64,000 nt of DNA from Blasia pusilla (taxonomy: Eukaryota; Marchantiophyta; Marchantiopsida; Blasiales). Both the position numbers and the translations under genes were made by a program. The DNA lies in NCBI GenBank assembly GCA_050084515.1, contig CM114272.1, forward strand, positions 41,726,001-41,790,000, given 5' to 3'. Under the pieces are notes generated by a model, which saw only the letters and a program-made list of their open reading frames with translations, was not told where the DNA came from and made no database searches. Shown here piece after piece: positions 22,016-33,149 of the stretch; the stretch's first letter is position 1, and every line of letters begins with the position of its first letter.

Positions 22016-22873
22016 AGGCCTCCTTGCCCTCCGGCTTCCGGCTCCGGCCGCCTCTGCGACCTAACCCTAGCCCTAGACCCCTAGCTAGCCGCCTTTACTT
22101 GACCGCCCCCTGGCGGCTGCAAGCCCTAAAGGTACACTTCTCCTTTCTCGTCCGACACTCCTGCCTGCGTACACTCGACTCCACACTCGACGCTACACCC
22201 AACTGCTGTCCCCCGTCAATCCGCACCAGCAAAATCTGAGAAAAATGGATAGCACTTCTTCCCACGACCTTCCGCATGGAAAAAATTACAAACACGATGC
22301 CAACCAGCGTCTCCACGGGCTCCCCACTGAGGCAACTCGGTTGCCTACCTGCAAACTACGGATTCCCACCAGCCCTTGACATCTTTCTCATGTAAAAATA
22401 AAGAGTAGTAAAAATGGCACACCCAACCTAAAACTCCACTCCTCAATCTACATTGGCATATCGAGCCTCGTCCACCCTGCGCTATCAAGGAATCCGGACG
22501 CTAGCACCCTTGTCCTATCTCACACACATACAAGAGAGATGCTCCAACGGCCCAAAATGAGAAAGATGGCTTAGGAAAGCCATCTTCCTCTCTTATATAG
22601 GGTTGGGAAGAGCCAAAAGGCTCTTCCCCTAAAAATAGCCATCTCCTTGGTAACCTGCGCACACAAGTTACTAGGGGCGGGTGACCTGGTCAACAAGTGA
22701 TCTGGCTGTGAAAGACCTAAACAAGAAAGTTGTCAGAAATGACGTTCCTCACACAATGGACCTATCCTCAACCTCATCTAACAACTTGGGACAAAATTAC
22801 ACTCAAGATAGTCCGCTGGCTCCTACGCCCTATCCACGATAAATCTCGGCCTAACGGCTACTCAGATGTGACA
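22005..22873 (-). repeat. LTR-like 5' segment of element A
   Basis: Starts (minus strand) TGTCACATCTGAG. It is homologous over nearly its whole length to the isolated segment at 33.15-33.97 kb (shared blocks include agcaaaatctgagaaa, gccaaccagcgtctcca, aatgagaaagatggct and gaagagccaaaaggctct) and more loosely to the right end of element C. A TATA box lies inside it. This behaviour fits an LTR, but its partner at the 3' end of element A is not visible. Confidence 0.6.
22593..22599 (-). promoter_or_regulatory. TATA box in the LTR-like segment of element A
   Basis: Minus-strand TATATAA within ccctatataagagagg, about 275 bases into the LTR-like segment and pointing toward Gag. Confidence 0.55.
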
Positions 22874-22958
22874 AAGACATGATCACTTGCATGGTTTTGT
22901 TTTGGATCATTCAAGGCATTCTTGAATAGCTGATCAGATTTCCCTATTTTGTATACAG

Positions 22959-23981
22959 CAGGCCGTGTTGGTGTTCAGGTAGAGAAGGTGAAAGTTGCAA
23001 AATTTGGTGGAGGTTCTCACAAAGAACCGTTGAGAGAGTCGGATGGGCATGATCGACCAACGCGGAGTGGTAAGTGGTGAAGGCTGATGATAAGCTCTTT
23101 GGTGATTGTATAAAAGTACATATATATATATATATATATATACTAAATGCATATTCTTGCTAGTATGATAGTGAGGAAAACTTATGAAGTGAAGGTATCT
23201 TCCCCATCATAAAAAATTGGATGTTCAACCCTGAGTGGTTTGTGTCTTTCCTTTTTTCATTCATTGTGATTGTTATGATTTTCATGTACACTAAACATTG
23301 TAATCCTGGTCTTTGACACCATTAGTTAAAGACTAACTCTCAAAATGTGCAAATTCCATCCTTGTGGAGCACTCATCACCGGAAAAAAAAAAGGCATTTA
23401 GGAAGAGTACAAGGCAATACAATTTAGGCTATGAGCAGCTAACATGACAGCGATGTGAAATCTCGGAGGTGCATTAGATTCATGATAACATTTCTAGATA
23501 TCCTAAACATTTTTACTTCAATATTATAAATGATGGAGGATTATTTATATCAAGTGGGATCTGTGAAGTTATCAAGATTTATACCTCTCCAAGGTTGGAC
23601 CTTCATGAAGGCAAAAGCATGTGGTTACTGCATTCTATGTTATAAGTCATTTTTCTAACATATGGAGATTTGTGACTTGTTGTTCCATCTTATGTTTGCA
23701 GCTTCAAATGGGAGATGAAGTTCACATCACAAAACCGAAGCTTATTAGGACAATATTGGGAAACGGTATGGTGAGGGGATTGAGTGGATGTGACAAGTTT
23801 CATGGAGGTGATATTCCTCCGAGAATAGTGCGAGTGGAACTCAAGACTATCCATCTTGCCTTTTTGGATCATAAGTTGTGGTAGCCAAATGAGCATGATT
23901 TGCCACCTCAATACACCTTGGGTAATGCTCTTGGGGGTTCAATTCTCTGGCCTGAAATGAACTTGAAGAAAGTTGCCCTTT
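22959..23981 (+). pseudogene. CACTA-element accessory gene, 3' part
   Basis: It resumes the gene interrupted by element A. One exon runs from 22959 (after gtatacag) to 23069 (before gtaagt) and encodes GRVGVQVEKVKVAKFGGGS. The last exon starts at 23702 after tgcag and encodes MGDEVHITKPK, DKFHGGDIPP, VRVELKTI and, after one in-frame TAG at 23882, LPPQYTLGNALGGSILWP, ending at 23981. The pattern of V-R-V-x-V, a proline-rich linker, and G-x-A-x-G-x-x-I-x-W-P is the conserved C-terminal block of plant CACTA ORF1 / transposon-associated proteins. Function in the family is unclear (a possible DNA-binding partner of the transposase). Inactive because of the stop. Confidence 0.6.
23119..23142. repeat. 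(TA)n microsatellite
   Basis: About 12 uninterrupted TA units within the intron of the CACTA accessory gene. Confidence 0.95.
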
Positions 23982-24479
23982 AGAGCGCATCCCTCTAGTT
24001 GTAGATGCAGTTCAGTTAGTATTACTTGCTGATGTTTTGTTCACATGCAATTTTGACAACGTACCAAAACTAGGAATTAGTCTACATGAAGTAATCTTTG
24101 CCATATAGAATGGGCCATTTTGTAAATAATTTCTATGAATATTGGCATGCCCTTGTATTTCTATCTAGCTATGTTTCTTACTTCTTCCCGATGTTTGAGA
24201 TGATATCATGTTGCTGCTCACTCTCTTTCAACCTGAAACCTACTAGTAGGAGAATAACTAGCTACCAAATAGAAGGTATTATCTGCTGGATTTCCTTTCC
24301 TGTATTTCTTCATTCAATGTTGTAAGTTTGAGACAGGGAAGGGTTTCGTACAAGAGGCATCATATCCTACTTGAATGACATACTTCAAGTATCTTCCCTT
24401 AATCTCCTAGAGATAATGAACATCAAGTAATGTAAAACTTTCATACATGATACTAAGTCTCAAGTCATATAAAAGAAAC

Positions 24480-25322
24480 TGAGTCATTTACAAGAGTCAT
24501 ATATGTCCAGCTTATGTCAATTGTTCAAATAAAATTGATTAATATGACTTAGTTATATTTTATGACATAATCATCATAAGTCATTTCAGAAAAATCTGAG
24601 TCCTCTATATGACTCATTCATATTTTATGACTCAAGAAAACAATCATTCATACAAATCAAAAAGATCAATATGACTCAAATGATCACCATGACTACCTTT
24701 CAGGTGACCTATATGACTCAATATATGACTCATGTGTCACGACTCAGTCATTTTAACAAATTTTGGTAACCTATATGACTCGATATATGACTCAGTGATG
24801 TATCATGACTCAGTCATTTAAACCATCCAACTGATTAATATGACTTAGAAATACGTCATAACTAAGTCATTTAGACCATCTGAGTGATGGATATAACTTT
24901 GTCATGGATTATGATTGAGTCATTCTGACCATATGAGTGATGGACATGACTGAGTCATTGATCATAACTGAGTCATTCTGACCAATCCAAGTGATGAATA
25001 TGACTAAGTCATAATTTCTCATTGCCATGTGTCAACACTTAATTTTTTTTCTTCAAGTAATTGCCATGTCACATGCCAACATGGAAATCGGAATATATGA
25101 CTACATTTTTTCATACGTGGCGTGATTACGTGTCAGTCATTGTTAATAAGTACTAGCCAAAACAATGACTAGAGTTATCCCAAATTGACTCGAGTCATGG
25201 TATGGTACATGACTAAGCTTTTATGACTCCATGAGTCATCAGTCATTGTCAGTCATTTATGGACATGTATGATTAACATAAGTCATATGAGCCAGTAAAA
25301 AAAATCAAGATTTATTCTAGTG
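24480..25322. mobile_element. Right end of CACTA element with subterminal repeats
   Basis: About 800 bases packed with variants of the palindrome tgactgagtca / atatgactcatg in both orientations, ending at 25322 in ...tttattctagtg. Its complement starts CACTAGAATAAATC, a CACTA terminus. CACTA elements carry such subterminal arrays as transposase-binding sites (established for En/Spm). The 3 bases outside are ttt. I could not find the matching left terminus in the window, so the element may be truncated or start in a rearranged region left of 12.6 kb. Confidence 0.7.
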
Positions 25323-25925
25323 TTTTCCCTTTTTTCCAGATTTTGATGATGTTATCATTTTATCCTCTGATCCTAAAAATCATTCCACAACATCTACTGT
25401 GAAAAATTAAAATAAGATTGGTAGAAGCATTCCTCTCTCTTAGACGAGTGCCTTTTACTCTACACTGCAATCTCCCAACAAATGCAAATTAACCTGAAGT
25501 TATTGCCCAAGGGTAAATATCTCACATTCTTATCAATGTGTCATTTTGCTTTTATTCTCAAATTCATTGCATTCATCCTTATCACTGCCACTAACTCACT
25601 TTCTTACTCATTTATAGACGTCCTTCTTTTGACAGGCACACAAACCAACCTTTTTAGATACTTTTTGTGTACTTCTAAAATGTCTTGAACACTTTTGGAA
25701 TCAATTTTCCTATATCCTTGTTAAGGTCTTTTGTTCCACATTTTGTATTTTGATGCAAAACATCCTACATATTTCTATTTTGAGACGTTATTCCTCAACT
25801 TCCAATAGAATTGCTTAATTGGTCATTACTATGTTATACTTATGCTCTTTTCATTTATTTCCATGACTTGAAAATCTACGATGTCTAAAATTTCATTTTT
25901 GATACTTACACATTTACTCTATCTT
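25323..25925. other. AT-rich, nothing recognised
   Basis: AT-rich DNA with no coding feature that I can support. Confidence 0.4.
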
Positions 25926-26124
25926 TACTATGCACCTATTGTTGTATTCTTATTTCTCACAATTTATGAATCATCAATGTCTTTTTACCAAGATTCTGGA
26001 TGGAACTACTACCTCTTCATTTAGAATTTTTCATATGCACTCCTACTCTTACTTATCACTTCACCTTATGGTTGTTTATCATGTATTTTCAATGCAAATG
26101 TGGTATGACAATGAGAATTAAAAT

Positions 26125-26355
26125 TTGTACTACCAAGGATACAGAAGTGATGGTGCCAATTGGGATCATAATCATCATGGAGTTTCAAATCACATCTACA
26201 ACTCCATTTGTTCAGCGCTCGATAAGGCTGAAGAACGCTCGCTCCAACTATCAACTCGAGTCATTGTTCTCACTGATGTACTTCAGCTTGAGCGAGATGC
26301 AAATAGAGCCCATATAGCTGAGTTGAACGAGCTCAAGAAACAACTCAGTAACTAG
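26125..26355 (+). other. Small open frame with coiled-coil C-terminus
   Basis: Encodes about 76 residues. The C-terminal half, ending in AHIAELNELKKQLSN, has heptad-like spacing consistent with a coiled coil. The flanks look intronic (pyrimidine-rich, AT-rich). It may be one exon of a decayed gene. No family recognised. Confidence 0.25.
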
Positions 26356-26359
26356 ATCT

Positions 26360-28130
26360 CAGTTTAAAGATTTCTTGGCCAGTATCCGTAAGTATATTCA
26401 AAATGACTCAAATCTTACTCTTCAGGCGTCTATCATTCAATCTCTTCTCCGTTGCTAGAAAATTCAATAGTATGTGTTCAACTACTCATTTGCACATGCA
26501 TGATTCTATGTGTTCTACTTTTGGCACTTTATAGAGCTGAGTACTCACAACAACCGTTCTCTGCTTGGTACTCATACAATGATCTAAGTCACTCAACTTA
26601 TAATTTTTGAAATTTGCACAATTTTTCACTTTCAATACCTTATGCATGTGGATCTCTCTTCATTGATATCCTTTGCTTTACCTTTTCTCTAGGTTGTTTC
26701 ACAACATGCCATCTACACCCAATCCATCTACTTGTCCTCGATTTCGTATGACCTTGCGAATTAGCTCGCAAAATACACTCGTTCATCCACTTTATGCTTC
26801 ATTTCTTTGGGCATTATACAAAAACTATATATATTATAGGAATTGCACTATAATTCAACAACTATATTATAGGAATTGCACTTCTATGATCTATTCTCTC
26901 ATGGAGAGTTATTCTAAGCTAATAATTAATGAAAGTATGCCTAATTCTTTCAGATCTATTCAGCCATTCTCTACTCTCCTTCCACTTCATATGAAATGCA
27001 TATTCAATACTAGCTTCCATTTAGAATACTAAGCTTCTCTTCATACACACCACATTGCCCTTCACAATGTTTAACCAAAAACAGGAAACGCAAAAAATTT
27101 CCCCATTAAGACCATCTACCATGTCTTATACCAATACCCTTGGGCCAATGGACAAAGAGCCGGTCCCTATGTTGCCGCTAACACACGATTTGACTCATAA
27201 TTTCTTTTAGGGTTGCTATTGATAACTTGTTAGATTCGAGTAGGTTTTTTAATGCTGCAACTTAAAGCCAATTCAGGAACCAGAATTGTTGTTTCCAAGT
27301 CATAAATTTCAACTATCTATCGAAAAACCGAAAATGCTCCCCCAACCATTCCTTGGGCTGATATTTTCCTCCCGCAAGTCCCATTTCTAACTAACCTCAC
27401 TTCGAAACTAAATCAAGGTTACTATTTTATATCCCACCATCCCTTCCTCTATTCTAGGCCGTACACGGATTTATTTGGTAAGGATCATAGCCACCATTCT
27501 CAATTTATCAAAGGCGAGAAGGTTCCCTCTTTTCACTTAATTGTGATATTTATAATTTGTTTCACTAAATGATTATTCCAAATAGTTCTCAATATTAAAA
27601 CGTTCCATACAACAAGAATGTTTAAGAAAACACTTAAAAGGTAAAGTAAAGAAAATTTCAACAAAAAGTATAATTACTAATGGCTTTTATTAATGCTAAA
27701 TGTTTACACAAATGATGAGATTCCTTGCCCTCTTCGCTTCTCTCGATTAGAGCGCGCATGCATAGACGCATCCATGGATTGCCCACATCTTATTGCATGC
27801 GCCTCTCGGTACCAACGTACTCGCTATACTCGCCCCAGTTTCTAAGACGAACTAATGATTCCTAGAGAAAAAATGATTCCATTATTGCAAGTTTGAGTTG
27901 AATTTGCTGTCGCCAAGAGAAATGGTTGTCTAGGAATTGGAAGCTTCAAAATGTAGAGGAGGTTGATAGATTGTTCATGGTAATTTAATAGACTTTGGTG
28001 AGTCGGATCTTTCGTATATAATATCATTAAAGATTATCGGCGGCAGACGGTCGGGGTCGGGGACGCATCTATATTTATGTGGATCGGAAAGAATAATTAG
28101 AGGGCTCAATTGTAAATCGTGGTCGAATCT
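26360..28130. other. AT-rich intergenic, downstream of isocitrate lyase
   Basis: A local repeat of tatattataggaattgcact occurs near 26830-26880. Otherwise no feature recognised. The 3' UTR of the minus-strand isocitrate lyase gene must lie at its right edge. Confidence 0.4.
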
Positions 28131-28135
28131 CCCGT

Positions 28136-30789
28136 TCATAGTTTCGCCTTCCCAAAACTGGAGGTCCCTGCCTCTTCCTCCTCTCCATGACCCAATTTAC
28201 CGGCTCCTTGCCAAGCCGCGTCATTGAACTGATCTTCTGTCACTCCTGCACTTACTCGACAAAGGCAGCAAAAACGTCATCAGATGCAGTTTCGGATAAA
28301 GACATGGAGGTCAACAATTGTGTTCCCAATGTAAGGACAGCTAGGGCAATCCCAATCCGCGGAGACGATTGATCAGGCTAAGGAGGTAGATAATCGAGTA
28401 GCACAGCTCACAGATCGACTCAGAAGCTAAGGAGCTATCGCTAGACAATTTCAAAGATGGTCATAATCTGCATGGAAGGTCGATGTGGCGACTAGGTTAT
28501 GTACAGAGTGATTTAAATTGTGACGTGCGTGAAGTCGTCGTACAATCTCGCAGAACGTCGAGTTAAGCGAAATGGACTCGCTCGATCGATGGACACACTC
28601 ACAACCAGGTGCGAAGCGGAAGCAGCAAATGACAGAATTTAACCACATCTCAGAATCCTAGTTTGCTGGCATAGCGACGACTCCGAGAACAGGATCCGCT
28701 TACCTTTCTGCATGGCAGCGGTAGAAGAATGACCGCCCTGCACTGTTTTGAGCACTTGGTCGTAGTAGGAAGCTCCAGACCAGCCCTGGTGGGCCAGTGT
28801 TTCCACACCGTGATGTCGCTCTTGGCGCTGAATGTCGCGCACATAGGCAAGCATGCCGTGCTGAGAAAAATCGCGCGAAAACTTGTCCACCACCAGGGCG
28901 TTGGCGTGGAATCCCGCCAAGGTGATGAACTGCCAGACGAATCCTAATTGCGCCAGCTCGGGAATGAACCTCGCCATTTCGGCGTCGGTCATGTTAGCAG
29001 CGTCCCAATTGAAAGATGGCGACTGGTTGTAGGCCAACATGACGTGCGGATGCACAGAGCGCACTCCCTTGGAGAAAGCTCGGGCTTCTTCGAGGTTTGG
29101 TGTCGCTGTTTCCATCCACAGAAGATCCGCATGAGGCGCAAACGCAATCCCACGAGCGATGGCTGCCTTTGTTCCTCCTTGATATCGGTAGAATCCTTCT
29201 CTGGTCCGTGGGAGATCCCAGTCCCAAAAGACATCTTGCAAGCCTAATCTCGCGGCTAGTGCTATGGCGTCGAGATGCGAGAGGCTGTCGACCTGCGCAA
29301 ACCATTCGTTGAGGCGTCTTCCTTTCTCACCTTCTGTAAGATTCAATCGCCGAATTGCGTCCGCAACAGTCGTAGAAAAGGGCTGCAGTACCGCAGCCTT
29401 GATCCAAGACTCCTCCACCCTCTGAAGCTCCTCCCCACATTTACCCGCCGCAACCGCCTCTGCAATGACCGCAACCAGAGGCCTGCCTTTGACGGCGGGA
29501 TTACTGGCGCCGATGATGAAGGAGTGATCTCTCGGATCGATATTGGTTTGAATCAGGGACGCAGAGACAGAGTCTGTCCTTGCGACGAGCACTTGCTCCA
29601 CTCCCATGACGTCAAACTGAAGCCGGCAGGCGACCAGACGATTGATGTGCTCGGATGTAGCGACCAAAACCTTGCCTCCCATGTGTCCACACTTCTTGGT
29701 CACCGAGGACTGATCCTCTATGTGAATACCGGCAGCACCTCTTTCAACAAACATCTTCACCAATTTGACAGTCGCGGTAGTAGCTCCGAATCCTGTGTCC
29801 GCATCGGCGATGAGCGGGGGCAGGAAGTCCACGTAAGGGGTTTTCAATCTTTTCTCCTTGCTCATACTCAGCCGCGCCTCTCTCTGCTTGCGATCGTGGA
29901 ATAGCTGAGCGAAGAACAAATGCTCCACTTTATTTGGCACTGTGTCCATGGGATAATCAGCCAGATCGGGGCCAGGCTCGTTGGAGGTGGAAGCTGTGGA
30001 AGCGCATTGCCAACCGGAGACGTAGATAGTGTCCAAGTATTTGGCCATCTGCGCGACTTGGACCGGATCCAGGCATCCGAAAGTTCTTGAAGCGGTCTTG
30101 TTCGCTTGGTGAGTTTTGAGCAGCATCCACAGCTTCTTAGCCTGTTCGCCTGATGCATAGTACTGGGGGAGAGTCCCACGAAGACGCGCCACGTCTCTTG
30201 CTGAATATGGCCTGCACGTATGTTGAAATCGATCGGTACGCCACCAGGACTCGATTTCATGCACTTGCGCTTCAAACACAGCTTCTTCCTGACCAACCTG
30301 AAACAGAAATTTGAATTCGTGACTTCATTTGCAATTTCGCACATTCTGAAACTACATCGACGCATGGCGATCAACTGAATCCGCATTGAGATCTTATTTG
30401 GATTCCATTTGAAAGAATATCACTTGTTAAAAGATTAATATTGACACAACAAACATTTTATTGTAAAGGACTCTTGCATTATTTTCCTACGCCGCAATTT
30501 CAGGTGCTAAAATAGGAACTCGCCGTAAAATACCACAGGTAACTTGCAAACAAATTTGACCTCGAGCTCAATCGACTATTGATTTGAATGGAAATTATCG
30601 CTTGAAGAATTTGAGGTATACATTTCTCCGAAACATAGTACGAGGTGGTATACCGAAATCTGAGCTTTCTCGAGAAAAACATTTCGAGACTTCAGTTTCA
30701 TTGTGATTTCGACATTCATGGCCACAGATCAGACAGCGAGAAGAATTCCTCACCAGGTGTGCAATGTCTGTCTGCTTGGTGATCACCAT
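28136..30789 (-). CDS. ICL: Isocitrate lyase (glyoxysomal)
   Basis: Splits isocitrate into succinate and glyoxylate, the committed step of the glyoxylate cycle in peroxisomes/glyoxysomes, which allows stored lipid to feed sugar synthesis. I infer three exons on the minus strand. Exon 1 is 30789-30754 (12 codons, [12 protein letters not shown], donor CTG|GTGAGG). Exon 2 is 30297-28704 (acceptor gtttcag, donor AAAG|GTAAGC). Exon 3 is 28245-28136 (acceptor gtgcag, begins VTEDQF after the split Gly). The protein is 579 residues, normal for plants. The signature KKCGHMGGK is at about residues 213-221 with the catalytic Cys at 215; [19 protein letters not shown]-like NQSPSFNWD and [10 protein letters not shown] are all present. 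The C-terminus is AKL, a PTS1-type peroxisome signal. No stop or frameshift was seen. The reading frame continues past the exon 2 donor, so without the third exon the protein would lose its PTS1. Confidence 0.93.
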
Positions 30790-31849
30790 TTTGTGTAACT
30801 GGTTTCAACTTCTTGAACCGCCTGCAAATCTGAGTAGCATCTCGTTCGCGTGAGACTAGGGCCAATTAGAAATTCTCACAAGATACATTTTCTCGTTTGT
30901 AAACATGTTTCGCTTTGAAAGAACACTATTCAAACGAGACCTATACACACAAATCCTTAAAATTGACAGACTCGAGGTCTATCATTTTTATCCCAGCTGC
31001 GAAATTCTGTACATGGACGTGAGAAGTATTATGGCAGTAAATCGAGTTCACAACCTTTCGATGAACCATTCCAGTCCAACAAATGAGAATTACGCATACT
31101 GTACAGTCGTGGACTAACGGATATCACGAAACATTTAAATTCCACCCCGCTCCAGTGGTCGTTGAGCGATAAAATTTATCCTGATATGTAGCTAGCTACT
31201 TACCATAGAATATGTAGTCAATCTAGGACGTTAAATTAAGAACTGGCTCGAACTCTACACCTCGATCATGCATCGATCCAAGACGTTCTCAGATTCGAAA
31301 TTCATCGAATTTTCCTATTTTTATTCTGGGGAGGAAATATAGAAGATTCAGCTACGTTAAGCAATTGAATTGCGACGATGACAAGAATTCTGCAGAGTAG
31401 GAAGAAATTTAAATCTAGTGACTTCAGCCTCGCATCACTTCCCCCCCGCCCCTCAACTTGCATATATTGATTATGAAAAATCGCAAGATCTATCGTCACC
31501 TGCTTAAATTTGAAAGCTAATCTCGACGGAGAGATCGACAGTATTCGTAGCAGGAGCGGAAAAAATTGTCACAATCTGAAGAAACGTGGTGCGGTCTCTA
31601 CACTTGATGGATACTCCGGATGATTTCTTCCAGAGTCTCCACCAAACGTCCGAACACACGTACAGGCGCCAATTGTGCAGCTCGAGCTATCCAATAAAGC
31701 ACTACCAATCACGCGACTCTCAGATCCAGAAACATAAACGTCCAGCTCACTACGGCCATACACTCTGCAAGCCTCAGACTGTTCAACAGTACCGACCAAC
31801 GATCGTTAGCGAAAACCGAAAGCACTAATCCTCCCCCCTGACCCGCGTG

Positions 31850-31856
31850 TTATATA
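31850..31856 (-). promoter_or_regulatory. Candidate TATA box for isocitrate lyase
   Basis: Minus-strand TATATAA within gagtatataacacgcggg, about 1.06 kb upstream of the isocitrate lyase ATG. If used, the 5' UTR would be long or contain an intron, because upstream ATGs occur between. No closer TATA is obvious. Confidence 0.3.
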
Positions 31857-31980
31857 CTCTCAACCAGCCTCCGCGCAGAGCTGCAAGACAACACGATTCC
31901 CCATGGATCGGCGTTTAATGGATCTTACAGACCTGCCGATTCGAACCGGACGCAAAACTTATCCACAATTCCCCCACCGA

Positions 31981-32220
31981 CTCCGCTACACCAGCCCCGT
32001 GTCGACATCAACTGGGGCGGCCTGTGAATTAACCACCGCTCCGGAACATTTCTACGATGGAAAATTTTCAATCGGGTGAGGCTGACTAGCTTGCTTCGTT
32101 CTCCGCTGCACCAGTCCCGTGTCGACATCAAGTGGGGCGGCCTGTGAACAAACCACTTCTCCGCAACATTTCTACGATAGAAAATTTTCAATCGGGTGAA
32201 GCTGACTAGCTTGTTTCGTT
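31981..32220. repeat. 120-bp tandem duplication upstream of isocitrate lyase
   Basis: Two consecutive 120-base units (31981-32100 and 32101-32220). Both contain ctccgct, ccgtgtcgacatcaa, tggggcggcctgtgaa, acatttctacgat and gaaaattttcaatcgggtga, with about ten differences. They lie just upstream of the candidate TATA box relative to the gene. Confidence 0.85.
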
Positions 32221-32229
32221 CACAATCCA

Positions 32230-33145
32230 GTATCACATTCCATATCTACGCATCCATCAGTATCCATCAGTGTGCACCGCGCTCCTCCTTATCTCCAAAT
32301 TTGGTTCCTTACGAGCGCGCGATTCCTACCAGCCCATACCCTTCTCATCCTCTTGCTATTGTTGGTGACAAGAGCAAGAGGATGAGAAGCATTTAATAAT
32401 TTTGGTGCATTGTGACACGGAACATGAAGATGGAAGTTTCATTTGATAAAAGGATTTCACTTTCCAGAAATTTATAGAATTAGTGATGAGTTTTTTAATT
32501 AGAAATAGCATTATGCTTTTCGTACTTCTATTGAGAACTGACTTCAAGTTGTTGAAAGTAGAAATTCTCATGAAGATGTATGAAGTTGCGGTTTTCCTCT
32601 TAGCAATCCATTTCAAATTCGATCTTGGTGAGCAATTGAGAAATTCACAAACTCCTCGAAAAGCTGGGGAGCCTTTCAAGACGCCATAGAGTACTATGTG
32701 AAATCGTGGCGCAAATGTATGTAAACGTTCTCCATAAAATACCTTCATAGCCCATTTCCCACATAAATAAAATGAATACACCCCATTTTCTTAACTAGTA
32801 CCTTAATTTAAAAGCCATAAGATTCATGTAATAAGTATAACTAGTACGATGCCCCTGGTGCATGTGACAGCCGATGTCTAAAAGAAGGGTGCATGCATTG
32901 GAGGAGGGTTTTTTTTATATTTTCTACTTTTAATTATATAAATTTCATATGAATATTAAATTATTAAAAAATACACATCAAAATTAGAAAATTTCAAGAA
33001 TTTACTAATCATTATTCCTTTTATTATGTCTTTTCATTTGAGATATGTATCTAGAACTTTCATGTGAAAGTTCTTTCTATACCGATGAATCATATTTATA
33101 AGGAAGGAAGGGGATGAGTATTCCTATTTGAAGTTTTGAATGAAA
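32230..33145. other. AT-rich intergenic, nothing recognised
   Basis: Contains a small inverted repeat (catcctcttgct...agcaagaggatg, about 32347-32385, a possible stem-loop). Otherwise no supported feature. Confidence 0.4.
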
Positions 33146-33149
33146 GGTA

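Larger units (their letters stand above)
15301..22873 (-). mobile_element. Element A: Ty3/gypsy with methyltransferase and PHD finger
   Basis: A 7.57-kb minus-strand element bounded by TGTCGTGCGC on the left and GATGTGACA on the right, with AAGA duplicated immediately outside both ends (15297-15300 and 22874-22877). Coding order on the minus strand is Gag with zinc knuckle, cytosine methyltransferase, RT-RNase H, integrase, PHD finger. The protease seen in sister element C is missing: the zinc knuckle and methyltransferase motif I are about 0.65 kb apart here versus about 1.8 kb in C, implying a deletion of roughly 1.1 kb. Multiple stops and frameshifts make it inactive. It sits in an intron of the CACTA accessory gene. 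The right-hand 0.87 kb looks like an LTR, but no matching LTR is visible at the left end. Confidence 0.8.

Noticed and set aside
15242-22938. 9-base ctgatcaga at 15242-15250 and 22930-22938 as a target duplication
   Set aside because: The sites lie 50-57 bases outside the conserved element A termini, which have their own 4-bp duplication. A 9-base match in windows this size can arise by chance, and there is no matching transposon end.
24480-25322. Repeated short palindromes as a CRISPR array
   Set aside because: Irregular spacing, no spacers and eukaryotic context. They end at a CACTA terminus.
30500-30682. Minus-strand open frame inside isocitrate lyase intron 1
   Set aside because: Lies between a good donor and acceptor. 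Intronic and without motif.
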